From contig JADIZR010000019.1 in assembly GCA_016704655.1 (NCBI GenBank), positions 1 through 14,937 on the forward strand: DNA of 14,937 nucleotides, given 5' to 3'. Each line of letters starts with the position of its first letter. Positions within the stretch are counted from its first letter, which is position 1. Positions 6,892 through 14,729 of the stretch are shown here, piece after piece. Below the pieces are notes generated by a model, which saw only the letters and a program-made list of their open reading frames with translations, made no database searches and had not been told where the DNA came from. The DNA is from Pseudomonadota bacterium (lineage in GTDB: Bacteria; Pseudomonadota; Gammaproteobacteria; Steroidobacterales; Steroidobacteraceae). Made by a program: the position numbers and the translations under genes.

Positions 6892-8226
6892 ATGAAGCTT
6901 CCCTTGAGCCTCGCCACTTTCCTGCTCGCCGCATGGACCTCGGTGGCAGGCGCGCAGCTCCCCGCCACCGTCGGCGAGACCCCGGTGCCTTCGCTGGCCC
7001 CGATGCTGAAGCGCGTCACCCCGGCCGTCGTGAACATCGCGACCCGCGGCACCGTCGAAGAACAGAACCCGCTGATGAACGACCCGTTCTTCCGCCGCTT
7101 TTTCGATGCGCCGAACCAGCCGCGCCAGCGTGAATTTCAGAGCGCGGGCTCGGGCGTGATCGTCGACGCGAAGAACGGCTACATCATCACCAACGCGCAT
7201 GTCGTCGAGAACGCCACGGACATCACCGTGCAGCTGCTCGACAACCGTTCGCTGAAGGCGAAAGTCGTCGGCACCGATCCCGGCTCCGACGTCGCGGTGC
7301 TCAAGGTCCAGGCCGGCAACCTCGTCGACCTGCCGATCGCCGATTCCGATCGCGCGGAAGTCGGCGATTTCGTCGTCGCCATCGGCAACCCGTTCGCCCT
7401 CGGCCACACCGTCACTTCCGGCATCGTGAGCGCGCTCGGCCGCTCCGGCATCAACCCGGAAGGCTACGAGGACTTCATCCAGACGGACGCGTCGATCAAC
7501 CCGGGCAATTCCGGCGGCGCGCTCGTCAATCTCGGCGGGCAGCTCGTCGGCATCAACTCCGCGATCCTCTCGCGCACCGGCGGCAACATCGGCATCGGTT
7601 TCGCGATCCCGGCGAACATGATGAAGATCGTGATGAACCAGCTGATCAAGTACGGCGCCGTGAAGCGCGGCGTGCTCGGCGTGAACATCCAGACGCTGGC
7701 ACCCGAGATCGCGCAGAGCATGGACCTGCCGCCAACCACTCAGGGTGCGCTGGTGTCGCAGGTCGTCGAAGGTTCAGCGGCCGAAAAGGCAGGCGTCAAG
7801 GCGGGCGACGTCATCACGGCCGTCAATGGCCGCCCGGTGAAGGACGCCGGCAGCCTGCGCAATTCGATCGGCCTGCTCAGCATCGGCGAGAAGGTGGACC
7901 TCTCGCTGCTGCGCGACGGCAAGCCGCGCCGCGTGACCGCGACGGTCAGCGAGCGTGACGCAACGGCCGAAGCCAAGGCGAGCGGCGCGCATTCGGGCCT
8001 CGATGGCGCCGACATCACGGATGGCCCGAACGGCGTGCTGATCCGCGCCGTCGCCGAGGGCAGCCCGGCGGCGCAGCGTGGCCTGCGCGCCAATGACGTG
8101 ATCCTCGCGGTCGGCCGCGTGCGCGTCACCAGCGTGGCGGAGTTCCGCAAGGCCACCGAAGGGCTCGAGGCGTTCGTGCTGCAGATACGCCGTGGCAATG
8201 CGATGCTCGTGATCCCGATTCGCTGA
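6892..8226 (+). CDS. degQ: DegP/DegQ-type periplasmic serine protease (HtrA family)
   Basis: This is a 444-residue envelope quality-control protease. It has a signal peptide (MKLPLSLATFLLAAWTSVAG, cleavage predicted after AGA) and then a trypsin-like domain with the triad His103 (TNAHVV), Asp133 (SDVAVLK) and Ser207 (NPGNSGGAL). Two PDZ domains follow, at about residues 235-330 and 355-440; the first begins near RGVLGVNIQ and the second ends with the C-terminus VIPIR. The short loop around DPFFRRFF is typical of DegQ rather than the long LA loop of DegP, so the symbol is a best guess (mucD or algW-like names are also used). The ATG at 6892 has AGGA 11 bases upstream; a TTG at 6886 is better spaced to that AGGA and would add two residues. 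The SDR gene follows 33 bases downstream, probably in the same transcript. Confidence 0.92.
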   Translation: MKLPLSLATFLLAAWTSVAGAQLPATVGETPVPSLAPMLKRVTPAVVNIATRGTVEEQNPLMNDPFFRRFFDAPNQPRQREFQSAGSGVIVDAKNGYIITNAHVVENATDITVQLLDNRSLKAKVVGTDPGSDVAVLKVQAGNLVDLPIADSDRAEVGDFVVAIGNPFALGHTVTSGIVSALGRSGINPEGYEDFIQTDASINPGNSGGALVNLGGQLVGINSAILSRTGGNIGIGFAIPANMMKIVMNQLIKYGAVKRGVLGVNIQTLAPEIAQSMDLPPTTQGALVSQVVEGSAAEKAGVKAGDVITAVNGRPVKDAGSLRNSIGLLSIGEKVDLSLLRDGKPRRVTATVSERDATAEAKASGAHSGLDGADITDGPNGVLIRAVAEGSPAAQRGLRANDVILAVGRVRVTSVAEFRKATEGLEAFVLQIRRGNAMLVIPIR

Positions 8227-8259
8227 GCCAACGACTCACGTCCCACGAGGTCGCAGCAC

Positions 8260-9186
8260 ATGTCACTGCAGGTCTGCGTCCTCGGCGGGACGGGTTTCAT
8301 CGGCCAGGAGATCGTGGCGCGGCTCGGCGCAGCCGGCCACGACGTGAAGGTGCTCACGCGCAACCCCGCGCAGCACCGGGATTTGCAGGTCCTGCCGTCG
8401 GTACGGCTGGTCCGCGCCGACGTGCATGACGAACAGCGGCTCGACGACGAGTTCCAGGGCTGCGACGCGGTCATCAACCTGGTCGGCATCCTCAACGAGA
8501 CCGGGCTCGGACGCGGCAACGGGGCGCAGTTTCGTCGCGTGCACACCGAGCTGCCGCAGAAATGCGTGCGCGCCTGCCGCGCCGCCGGCGTCAGGCGCTA
8601 CCTGCACATGAGCGGCCTGAAGGCCGATTCACAGCGCGGTCCGAGTCATTATTTGACGTCGAAGGGACTCGCCGAGGATTACATCCGCGAGCACTGTGCA
8701 GCAGGATCACCGGAGTTCGTGATTTTTCAGCCGTCGGTCGTGTTCGGGCCGGGCGATGCCTTCATCAACAACTTCGCCAGCATCCTGAAAATCACGCCGG
8801 GCCTGCTGCCGCTGGCCTGCGCCGACGCGAAATTCGCGCCGGTCTACGTCGGCGACGTGGCCGCTGCGTTCGTCACGTGCCTGGAACGAAAAGACGCCGC
8901 GGGTCGCACGTTCCAGTTGTGCGGCCCCGACGTGATGACGCTCGGCGACATCGTGCGGCTGACAGCCCACTACCTCGGGCTCAAGCGCAGGGTGATCCCT
9001 TTGCCGCGCACTGTTTCGCGCGTGCAGGCAGCGGTCATGGACTTCGTCCCGGGCAAGCCGTTCTCGACCGACAACTTCCTGTCTGCCACGCTCGACTCCA
9101 CGTGCGACCGCGACGGGCTGGCCGAACTCGGCCTCGAGCGGACGGCGATGCGCAGCGTATTGCCGCGCTACCTGCAGCCACGCTGA
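8260..9186 (+). CDS. Complex I NDUFA9-like NAD(P)-binding protein (atypical SDR)
   Basis: The 308-residue protein opens with a Rossmann nucleotide-binding motif GGTGFIG (residues 9-15) and contains DAVINLVGILNE, YLHMSGLKAD, an SDR-type Tyr131-Lys135 pair (YLTSK), FQPSVVFGPGDAFINNFA and VYVGDVAAAF. This order matches the atypical SDR group related to the mitochondrial complex I accessory subunit NDUFA9, common in proteobacteria as a free-standing gene. Homologues bind NAD(P)H; a substrate is not established. The start has GAGG 9 bases before the ATG. It follows degQ after 33 bases on the same strand. It converges on the aminopeptidase gene with only 3 bases between the two stop codons. Confidence 0.88.
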   Translation: MSLQVCVLGGTGFIGQEIVARLGAAGHDVKVLTRNPAQHRDLQVLPSVRLVRADVHDEQRLDDEFQGCDAVINLVGILNETGLGRGNGAQFRRVHTELPQKCVRACRAAGVRRYLHMSGLKADSQRGPSHYLTSKGLAEDYIREHCAAGSPEFVIFQPSVVFGPGDAFINNFASILKITPGLLPLACADAKFAPVYVGDVAAAFVTCLERKDAAGRTFQLCGPDVMTLGDIVRLTAHYLGLKRRVIPLPRTVSRVQAAVMDFVPGKPFSTDNFLSATLDSTCDRDGLAELGLERTAMRSVLPRYLQPR

Positions 9187-9195
9187 GTATCAGCG
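9181..9195. repeat. Short palindrome joining two convergent stop codons
   Basis: CGCTGA-GTA-TCAGCG is a perfect 6-base-pair inverted repeat. Each arm carries the stop codon of one of the two convergent genes (SDR on the plus strand, aminopeptidase on the minus strand). There is no T-run on either side, so termination by it alone is doubtful. Confidence 0.5.
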
Positions 9196-10239
9196 CGCCG
9201 TGCCGAGGGGCGCGTCGCACAGCTGGGCGTGGCGATTCCTCACGTCGAGCCGGCGGGTCGATTCTACCGCAGCATAGAACGCTGGCAGCGAACCTGCCGC
9301 CTGCAACGTGTGCTGCAGGCCGGGCACGCAATCCTCGTACGTCGCGACCGCCGCCAGGTGCGCATTGTTCAGCGTGCGCGCGAACCAGCCGTCGTAGCCG
9401 GCATACCCGCCCCAGCGAGCACGCAGCTGCTCGTAGCGGAACTCGAGCTGGCCGAATTCGCGCTGCTTCTCGATACGCATGGCGTCGGGCGGCATGTCCG
9501 AGGCATACAGCTGCGCCAGCTCGCCGCGTGTATCGCGCAACAGCGCCGCAAAGTCCTTCTGTCGCGCCACCGCGGCCTCGTGCGTGGCGATCTCGCCCGC
9601 CCTGCCCTGCTGCAGCAGCCAGCGGCGGATGCCTTCATCCTCGACAACGCTTGCGAACGCCTCGTTCATCGCGCTGTCGTCGGCGAAGTAGAGCCGCTCG
9701 TGCGCGAGCTCGTGAAAGATCGTGCCGACGAGACGCGTGTCGCGCCATCCAAGCATCGAACCGAACACCGGATCCGGCAGGCGACCCAGCGTGGAGTACG
9801 TCGGGACGCCGTCCACGCTGACGTCGTTACCGCGCAACGAAAGCTTGCGGCCGTACGAGCGCGCGCTGGCCTCGTTGAAATAGCCGCGGTACGTGATGCA
9901 TCCCGTGATCGGAAAGCACCAGCGGCGCGGTTCGACCGCGAACTCCGGCGTCGCGACCACGTTGTGCACGACGTACGGCCGACCCATGTCCGCGTAGTTG
10001 CGGTAACTCTTGCCGTCGTAAAGCGCGAGCTCGTGGATCGCGAAGTTGCGCGCAGCCTCCACGAGCTGCAGTCGTTCGCGCGTGTGCGGCGGTGTCGACG
10101 GGTTCGCGAGCACGTCTGCAATCGGCTCGCTGCGATGGATCACCTCGGCCTGGCCGCTTGCTGCCTGCATGACGTAGCAGCCGCTCAGCGCGAGTGCTGC
10201 GCTGGCGATGGCGGCGATTCGCAGGCGGTGCGTGAGCAT
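9190..10239 (-). CDS. Predicted lipoprotein zinc aminopeptidase (COG4324 type)
   Basis: The 349-residue protein starts with a lipoprotein signal peptide ending in LSGC, so Cys21 is the predicted lipidated residue and the protein sits in the envelope. The metallopeptidase motif HELAH (residues 176-180) would bind zinc through His176 and His180, with a third ligand probably from NEAFASVVEDE (Glu193 or Glu200). Segments such as CFPITGCITYRGYF, PVFGSMLGW and GTIFHELAHERLYFADDSAMNE recall the proteobacterial predicted-aminopeptidase family (Pfam Aminopep). The substrate has not been established for this family as far as I know. The C-terminal third is rich in charged helical sequence. The ATG at 10239 has no evident ribosome binding site. 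The gene is monocistronic, converging with the SDR gene. Confidence 0.85.
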   Translation of the reverse strand: MLTHRLRIAAIASAALALSGCYVMQAASGQAEVIHRSEPIADVLANPSTPPHTRERLQLVEAARNFAIHELALYDGKSYRNYADMGRPYVVHNVVATPEFAVEPRRWCFPITGCITYRGYFNEASARSYGRKLSLRGNDVSVDGVPTYSTLGRLPDPVFGSMLGWRDTRLVGTIFHELAHERLYFADDSAMNEAFASVVEDEGIRRWLLQQGRAGEIATHEAAVARQKDFAALLRDTRGELAQLYASDMPPDAMRIEKQREFGQLEFRYEQLRARWGGYAGYDGWFARTLNNAHLAAVATYEDCVPGLQHTLQAAGSLPAFYAAVESTRRLDVRNRHAQLCDAPLGTAR

Positions 10240-10276
10240 GCGGCGAGCTTAGCGAAGCCGCTCAGGCGTGCGTAGT

Positions 10277-10440
10277 GTCATTGCGGCTGCATCGCAGTGG
10301 AGTCGCACGTCGCCCAGGACTGCTGCAAGCGGCCGACCCGGGACCTTTCCCCGAGCTTGGAAAGGCAGACACGCGCCCGGGGAAAGGTCCCGGATCGGCC
10401 GCTTGCGACATGGCGCACGCAGCGTTGAGAGCGCCGGAAC
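10277..10440. repeat. Paired palindromic repeat (REPIN-like), units 1 and 2
   Basis: Two units face each other. The core is an inverted repeat with 29-base arms (10325-10353 and 10378-10406) with a single mismatch, around a 24-base loop. The arms begin GCAAGCGGCCGA and include GGGACCTTTCCCCG. The loop contains GAAAGGCAGACACGCGCC (10360-10377), whose complement recurs in the third unit. No coding sequence or T-run is associated, so a dispersed intergenic repeat of the REP/REPIN kind fits best. Confidence 0.75.
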
Positions 10441-10607
10441 GCAGACTCGAGCCACGGCACTCCGATCGCTGACCGTGACCGCCGGAATCGATCGTCACGA
10501 CGAGCCGCTGAGACGGCATCGCCGCAAGGCGTTTCCCGCGCAACAGAACACTGTGGCCGATTTCCACCGCTCTTTGATGGCGAAGTGCGGCACGCTACTT
10601 GAGAGTC

Positions 10608-10774
10608 TCTTCCGGCCTCGCATGCGTCAGGCTGCGTGCGCCGTGCGAATCGTCGGGCGTGGGATGCTGCCCCGCCTTGGTCATTGCGATATCGCCCGAC
10701 GAGTCGCTCAGGCGCTGTCGCGCAAGCGACCGATCCGTGGCTTTTCCAGGCGCGTGTCTGCCTTTCGCGGGTCG
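10608..10774 (+). repeat. Third, diverged unit of the same palindromic repeat
   Basis: GGCGCGTGTCTGCCTTTC at 10749-10766 is identical over 18 bases to the complement of 10360-10377. Upstream, GCAAGCGACCGATCCG resembles the hairpin arm with small changes. GCTGCGTGCGCC at 10631-10642 recurs inverted at 10412-10423, and GTCATTGCG at 10680-10688 recurs at 10277-10285. A separate inverted repeat (TCGTCGGGCG 10650-10659, CGCCCGACGA 10693-10702) lies inside it. This unit lacks a well-matched second arm. Confidence 0.65.
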
Positions 10775-10859
10775 GCGTGTCGCCCGGGCGTCGGAATCGA
10801 AACCGAATTCCAGCCCCCGGGCACCCACGCCTCGTACCGAACTCGGCTACGATTCAGCA

Positions 10860-12098
10860 ATGAAAACTTACCTGGTGGGCGGAGCGGTGCGCGACGCGCT
10901 GCTCGGACGGCCCTTCACCGAACGCGACTACGTGGTCGTCGGCGCCCGGCCCGACGACCTGCTTGCGCTCGGCTACCGCCCGGTCGGCAAGGACTTTCCC
11001 GTCTTCCTGCATCCGCAGAGCGGCGACCAGTACGCGCTCGCCCGGACCGAGCGCAAGACCGGCGCCGGCTACTACGGCTTCGCCACGCGCTTCTCGCCCG
11101 ACGTGACGCTCGAGGAAGACCTCGCGCGGCGTGACCTCACGATCAACGCGATGGCGCAGTCGATCGAAGGCAACGATGGCGGCAGCGACATCGTCGATCC
11201 GTACGGTGGCCACCGTGATCTCGAGGCTCGTGTCCTGCGCCACGTCTCACCCGCTTTCGTCGAGGACCCGTTGCGCGTGCTGCGCGTCGCGCGTTTCGCC
11301 GCGCGCTTCGCGCCACTTGGCTTCACGATCGCGCCCGAGACGCTGCAGCTGATGCAGGACATCGTGCGCTCCGGCGAGCTGCGGGCCCTGGTAGCCGAAC
11401 GCGTCTGGGTCGCACCCGAGCGCGCGCTCGGCGAGAAGACGCCTGCGGTGTACTTCGAGGTGCTGCGCCAGTGCGGTGCGCTCGCAGTGCTCTTGCCGGA
11501 GATGGATTGCTTGTTCGGCGTGCCGCAGCCCGAGAAGTGGCACCCCGAAATCGACACCGGCATTCACACGCTGCAGGTGCTGGACGTCGCCTGCGAGCTG
11601 TCGAGTGAAACGACGGTGCGCTTTGCCGCGCTCGTGCACGACCTCGGCAAGGGCGTCACGCCGCGCGACCAGTGGCCGCGGCATGTCGGTCACGAACAGG
11701 CGGGCGTCCGCGTCATCGGCCAGATGTGCGAGCGGCTCAAGGTGCCCACCGAGCACCGCGAACTGGGCCAACTCGTGTCCCGCGAACACCAGCGCATCCA
11801 TCGCGCGGCTGAACTGCGCGACGCGACCGTGCTCGAGGTGCTGGAAGCTGCCGACGCCTTTCGCCGCCCGGAGCGCTTCGACCGATTGCTGCTTGCCTGC
11901 GAGGCGGATGCGCGCGGACGCGGCCCGGAGTTGCGGGCGCGAACCTACCCCCAGGCGCGGTTTTTTCGCGACCGTTTCAAAGCGGCGGCAGCGGTCAAGC
12001 TCGACGTCGACGTAATGCAGCAGCTGGCCGGGCCCGCCATTGCGCAGGCGCTGCGCGTTGCCCGGGTCGAGGCGATCAGCGACGTCCGGGGGCGCTGA
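10860..12098 (+). CDS. cca: CCA-adding enzyme, tRNA nucleotidyltransferase with HD phosphohydrolase domain
   Basis: This enzyme adds or repairs the 3' CCA of tRNA. At 412 residues it equals my recollection of the E. coli enzyme in length and is collinear with it. Motifs are GGAVRD (residues 7-12), the metal-binding segment ERDYVVVG (Asp23, with Glu21 in place of the more usual Asp), RTERKTG, the RRDLTINAMA segment, and DPLRVLRVARFAARF. A C-terminal HD domain follows with the metal-binding HDLGKG, preceded by KWHPEIDTGIHTL, which in E. coli has phosphatase and phosphodiesterase activity. The ATG at 10860 has no clear ribosome binding site, but homology places the start exactly there; the long upstream open frame crosses the repeat region and is spurious. 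It converges on the midA-like gene with a 17-base gap. Confidence 0.95.
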   Translation: MKTYLVGGAVRDALLGRPFTERDYVVVGARPDDLLALGYRPVGKDFPVFLHPQSGDQYALARTERKTGAGYYGFATRFSPDVTLEEDLARRDLTINAMAQSIEGNDGGSDIVDPYGGHRDLEARVLRHVSPAFVEDPLRVLRVARFAARFAPLGFTIAPETLQLMQDIVRSGELRALVAERVWVAPERALGEKTPAVYFEVLRQCGALAVLLPEMDCLFGVPQPEKWHPEIDTGIHTLQVLDVACELSSETTVRFAALVHDLGKGVTPRDQWPRHVGHEQAGVRVIGQMCERLKVPTEHRELGQLVSREHQRIHRAAELRDATVLEVLEAADAFRRPERFDRLLLACEADARGRGPELRARTYPQARFFRDRFKAAAAVKLDVDVMQQLAGPAIAQALRVARVEAISDVRGR

Positions 12099-12115
12099 AG
12101 ACGCTCGACGTCACG

Positions 12116-13300
12116 CTACAACGAGTGCCGCAGGTCCCGCGTCGCAAAGCCTCGCAACGGCGAATCGTAGTCCTTCGCGAGCGCGATGACCTTGAAGCGT
12201 TCACCCATTTCACCCGGCAGCGTGAGCACCATCGCCTGGCGTGACAGGTTCAGGCGCTGGACCAGTTCGAGTCCCTCGACGTTGGCGACGAAATCGCCAA
12301 GGCCGCAACCGATCAGGAAATGCGCCTGCGTCGTGTAGCCGGCAACTTCGCAACCCGCGCCTTGCGCCGCTGCGGCAACGGCCGTGAAATCGACCCACGC
12401 GGTGATGTCCTGCAGGCCGACGCGAGTGAGCGCGTCCTCGTGGAAGCGGTGTCGAAAGTGACAGAGCAGCGTGCCGCGCGTGCGTTCGGCCGAGTAGTAC
12501 TCGCGCCGTGGCAAGCCGTAGTCGATGAACAGCAGCACACCGCGCTCGAGCGAATACGCGATCGACTCGAACCAGGGGGCCAGGCCTGTGCACACCTCGG
12601 ACTCGTACCCGTCCGGCAGCGCAATGCCGGCGTCCGCTTCGATCCTGCGCACTGCCGCGACCAGGCGCGAGGCCGCGCGCACTTCGGCCAGCTGCAGTTG
12701 ACCAAACTCCGAACTCACCCCGAGCGCGTTGACCTCGCCACTGCGAATCGCGAAGCGCTCGATCGTCAGCGCGTCGAGCACTTCGTTCGCCAGGATCATG
12801 CCGGTGAAAGGCACTGCGGGCAGGGAATCGAGCCACCGCACGCGCGGCAGGAGGTGCGGGACGACCTGTTCGAGGGTCTCGCGCTGGCGCTCGCGCAGGT
12901 CCGCGCTGAGATCGAGAATCCAGTATTCGGCCGGCAGCGCGCCATGCCGCTCGAGTTCGGCGAGCAGCTCCGCAGCCATCGCGCCGGAACCCGCCCCGAG
13001 TTCGAGCAGGCGCGATTCCGGCCCCAGCCCCTGCAGCACTTCGGCGCACTGCAGCGCCAGGCAGCGGCTGAACACCGGGGCCACCTCGGGCGCCGTGATG
13101 AAATCGCCCGCCGCACCGAACTTGCGCGCCCCGGCGCTGTAATAGCCGAGGCCGGGCTCATAAAGTGCCAGCTGCATGAAACGGTCAAAGCCGATCCAGC
13201 CGCCCTCGGCCACGATCTCTGCATGGATGCGCTCCGTGAGTGCTGCGCTGTGCGCCGCCTCCTCGGGTGTCAGCTCGGGCAGGTCCAGGGGCACGGTCAT
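12116..13300 (-). CDS. MidA/NDUFAF7-like SAM-dependent methyltransferase
   Basis: The 394-residue protein matches the MidA family (bacterial relatives of the mitochondrial protein arginine methyltransferase NDUFAF7, which methylates a complex I subunit). Visible motifs are YEPGLGYYS (residues 47-55), the family-specific GDFITAPE (65-72), the SAM-binding LLELGAGSG (98-106), ILANEVLDAL, and FIDYGLPRREYY later in the protein. The bacterial substrate is not established. The frame is open for another 198 codons upstream, but that part runs antisense through the neighbouring folM-like gene. The ATG at 13300, preceded by AAAGGA about 11 bases away, gives MTVPLDLPELT, a normal family start. It is divergent from the folM-like gene, with about 120 bases between them. 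Confidence 0.9.
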   Translation of the reverse strand: MTVPLDLPELTPEEAAHSAALTERIHAEIVAEGGWIGFDRFMQLALYEPGLGYYSAGARKFGAAGDFITAPEVAPVFSRCLALQCAEVLQGLGPESRLLELGAGSGAMAAELLAELERHGALPAEYWILDLSADLRERQRETLEQVVPHLLPRVRWLDSLPAVPFTGMILANEVLDALTIERFAIRSGEVNALGVSSEFGQLQLAEVRAASRLVAAVRRIEADAGIALPDGYESEVCTGLAPWFESIAYSLERGVLLFIDYGLPRREYYSAERTRGTLLCHFRHRFHEDALTRVGLQDITAWVDFTAVAAAAQGAGCEVAGYTTQAHFLIGCGLGDFVANVEGLELVQRLNLSRQAMVLTLPGEMGERFKVIALAKDYDSPLRGFATRDLRHSL

Positions 13301-13420
13301 CGGTGGTGGAATCCTTTCGCGGACAGCCCGATGCGACTGCGGTATCTTGCTATCGGGCACGCGCAGCGAGGGACTCCGACGCGCGAGCCCACCCACGACA
13401 TTGCACCGATGCGCGAACCC

Positions 13421-14173
13421 ATGAGCAACGCTGCCGACTTTCCGCTGGCTGGACGCTGCGCGCTGGTGACGGGCGGCGCTCGCCGGCTGGGCGAAGCAAT
13501 CGTACGCAGGCTGCACGCGGGTGGTGCGTCGGTCGCCGTGCATCACCGCTCGTCGGGTGACGAGGCCGACAACCTCATCAGCGAGCTCAATGCCACACGA
13601 TCCGGGTCTGCCGCGGCCTTCGCCTGCGACCTGCTCGAAGTCGCAGCGCTGCCGGCTCTCATCGCGGACGTGGTCGCACGGTTTGGTCGGCTCGACATCC
13701 TGGTCAACAACGCGTCGAGCTTCATGCCGACGCCCGTCGGCACGATCACGGCGGAGCAATTCGACGACCTCGTCGGCACCAACCTGCGGGCGCCGCTGTT
13801 CCTGTCGCAAGCTGCAGCACCTGAACTGCGCAGGACTCGCGGCCTGATCCTGAACCTTGCGGACATCCACGGCATGCGGCCGTTGCGGGCACACCCGGTC
13901 TACTCGGCCGCGAAGGCTGGCCTGATCATGCTGACGAAATCGCTCGCGCGCGAACTCGGTCCCGACGTGCGGGTGAATGCGATTGCGCCCGGTCCGGTGC
14001 TGTGGCCCGAGGGCGGGCTCGACCCGGCACTGCAGGACGAAATCGTTGCGAAGACCGCCCTGAAGCGCACCGGCTCGCCGGACGACATTGCGCGCACGGC
14101 CTTTTTCTTTGCGGCTGACGCACCCTACGTCACGGGCCAGGTCCTCGCGGTCGACGGCGGACGCGGCATCTGA
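13421..14173 (+). CDS. folM: Pteridine reductase-like SDR (FolM/PTR1 type)
   Basis: This 250-residue short-chain dehydrogenase/reductase has the NADPH motif TGGARRLG (residues 17-24), whose arginine-containing TGxxxRxG form is characteristic of pteridine reductases. It also has NNAS (96-99), Asp148 in NLADIHG where classical SDRs have serine, and Tyr161-Lys165 (YSAAK). The Asp-to-Tyr spacing of 13 equals that in Leishmania PTR1 (181 and 194). It is expected to reduce dihydrobiopterin/dihydromonapterin or dihydrofolate. VNAIAPGPV and DGGRGI complete the fold. The start could be 13409 (MREPMSN) or 13421 (MSNAAD); neither has a clear ribosome binding site, and the latter fits homologues better. 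It converges on folK, which fits a role near folate metabolism. The symbol is a best guess. Confidence 0.87.
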   Translation: MSNAADFPLAGRCALVTGGARRLGEAIVRRLHAGGASVAVHHRSSGDEADNLISELNATRSGSAAAFACDLLEVAALPALIADVVARFGRLDILVNNASSFMPTPVGTITAEQFDDLVGTNLRAPLFLSQAAAPELRRTRGLILNLADIHGMRPLRAHPVYSAAKAGLIMLTKSLARELGPDVRVNAIAPGPVLWPEGGLDPALQDEIVAKTALKRTGSPDDIARTAFFFAADAPYVTGQVLAVDGGRGI

Positions 14174-14233
14174 CCCGCCTTGCGGGGTGAACTGGCCCGC
14201 CGGGCGTCATGCCCCTGTCGCCACGCGCGGGCT

Positions 14234-14729
14234 TCACGCCAGCTCCACCGGCCGCATGGCGTGCGCTGCCTGCGTCACCCGCATGTCCCGCCACAGCTCA
14301 CCCAGCGTGCGCCGCGCGATCGGGTGCACGATCCCCGGCGCGATCTCGGCCGCCGGACCCAGCATGTAGGGCCGCTTGAGCAGGTCGGGCCGCGGCAGCG
14401 TGAGCCCCGGCTCGGCACAGACCGTGTCGCCGAACAGGAGAATATCGAGGTCCATCGCGCGTGGGGCCCACTTCGGCGCCAGGCGCTCGCGTCCGCAGGC
14501 GGTCTCGGCCGCATGCAGCCGTTCGATCACCTGGTGCACGGTCAGTCCGGTCTGGAAACCGATCACGAGGTTGACGAATTCGTCGCCCTTGAAACCGACG
14601 GCGGCATTGGCGTACGCGCGGGACACTGTGAGCGGCGCGAAGGCGTGGTTGATCACGTCGAGCGCGCGACGCAGGTTCTCCAGCGGCGCGACGTTGCTGC
14701 CCGCCGCGCAAGACCGCCGTGGTGCTCAC
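14234..14729 (-). CDS. folK: FolK, HPPK of folate synthesis, frameshifted near its start
   Basis: This is 6-hydroxymethyl-7,8-dihydropterin pyrophosphokinase, which transfers pyrophosphate from ATP to the pterin before dihydropteroate synthase acts. The HPPK signature KWAPRAMDLDILLFGD is intact, as are AVGFKGDEFVNLV and LTLPRPDLLKRPYMLGP. The N-terminal strand and GSN motif are split between frames: STTAVL follows a GTG at 14729, and AGSNVAPLENLRRAL continues in the next frame. The break lies at about 14706-14709 (CGCG). Removing one base restores a product of 164 residues, close to the usual 160. An ATG at 14656 gives only the later 140 residues and lacks the GSN loop. The GTG start overlaps the folB stop as GTGA, showing translational coupling. 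Confidence 0.88.

Larger units (their letters stand above)
10240..10859. other. Gene-free region before cca holding palindromic repeats
   Basis: These 620 bases lie between the divergent aminopeptidase and cca genes. Several short open frames cross it but none has a family resemblance or a ribosome binding site. It contains a large hairpin at 10325-10406 and a diverged third repeat unit at about 10608-10774. Between them, 10441-10607 shows nothing I recognise. The cca promoter must lie towards the right end. Confidence 0.7.

Noticed and set aside
10261..10859. Small proteins in the repeat region
   Set aside because: Open frames on both strands follow the palindromic repeats. They lack family resemblance, ribosome binding sites and sensible composition.
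12320..13420. Very long open frame leading into the pteridine reductase
   Set aside because: It is a GC-driven shadow antisense to the midA-like gene. Only the part from 13409 or 13421 resembles a known family.
13301..13894. Upstream extension of the midA-like gene by 198 codons
   Set aside because: It runs antisense through the pteridine reductase and its residues look like a shadow frame. The ATG at 13300 fits the family.
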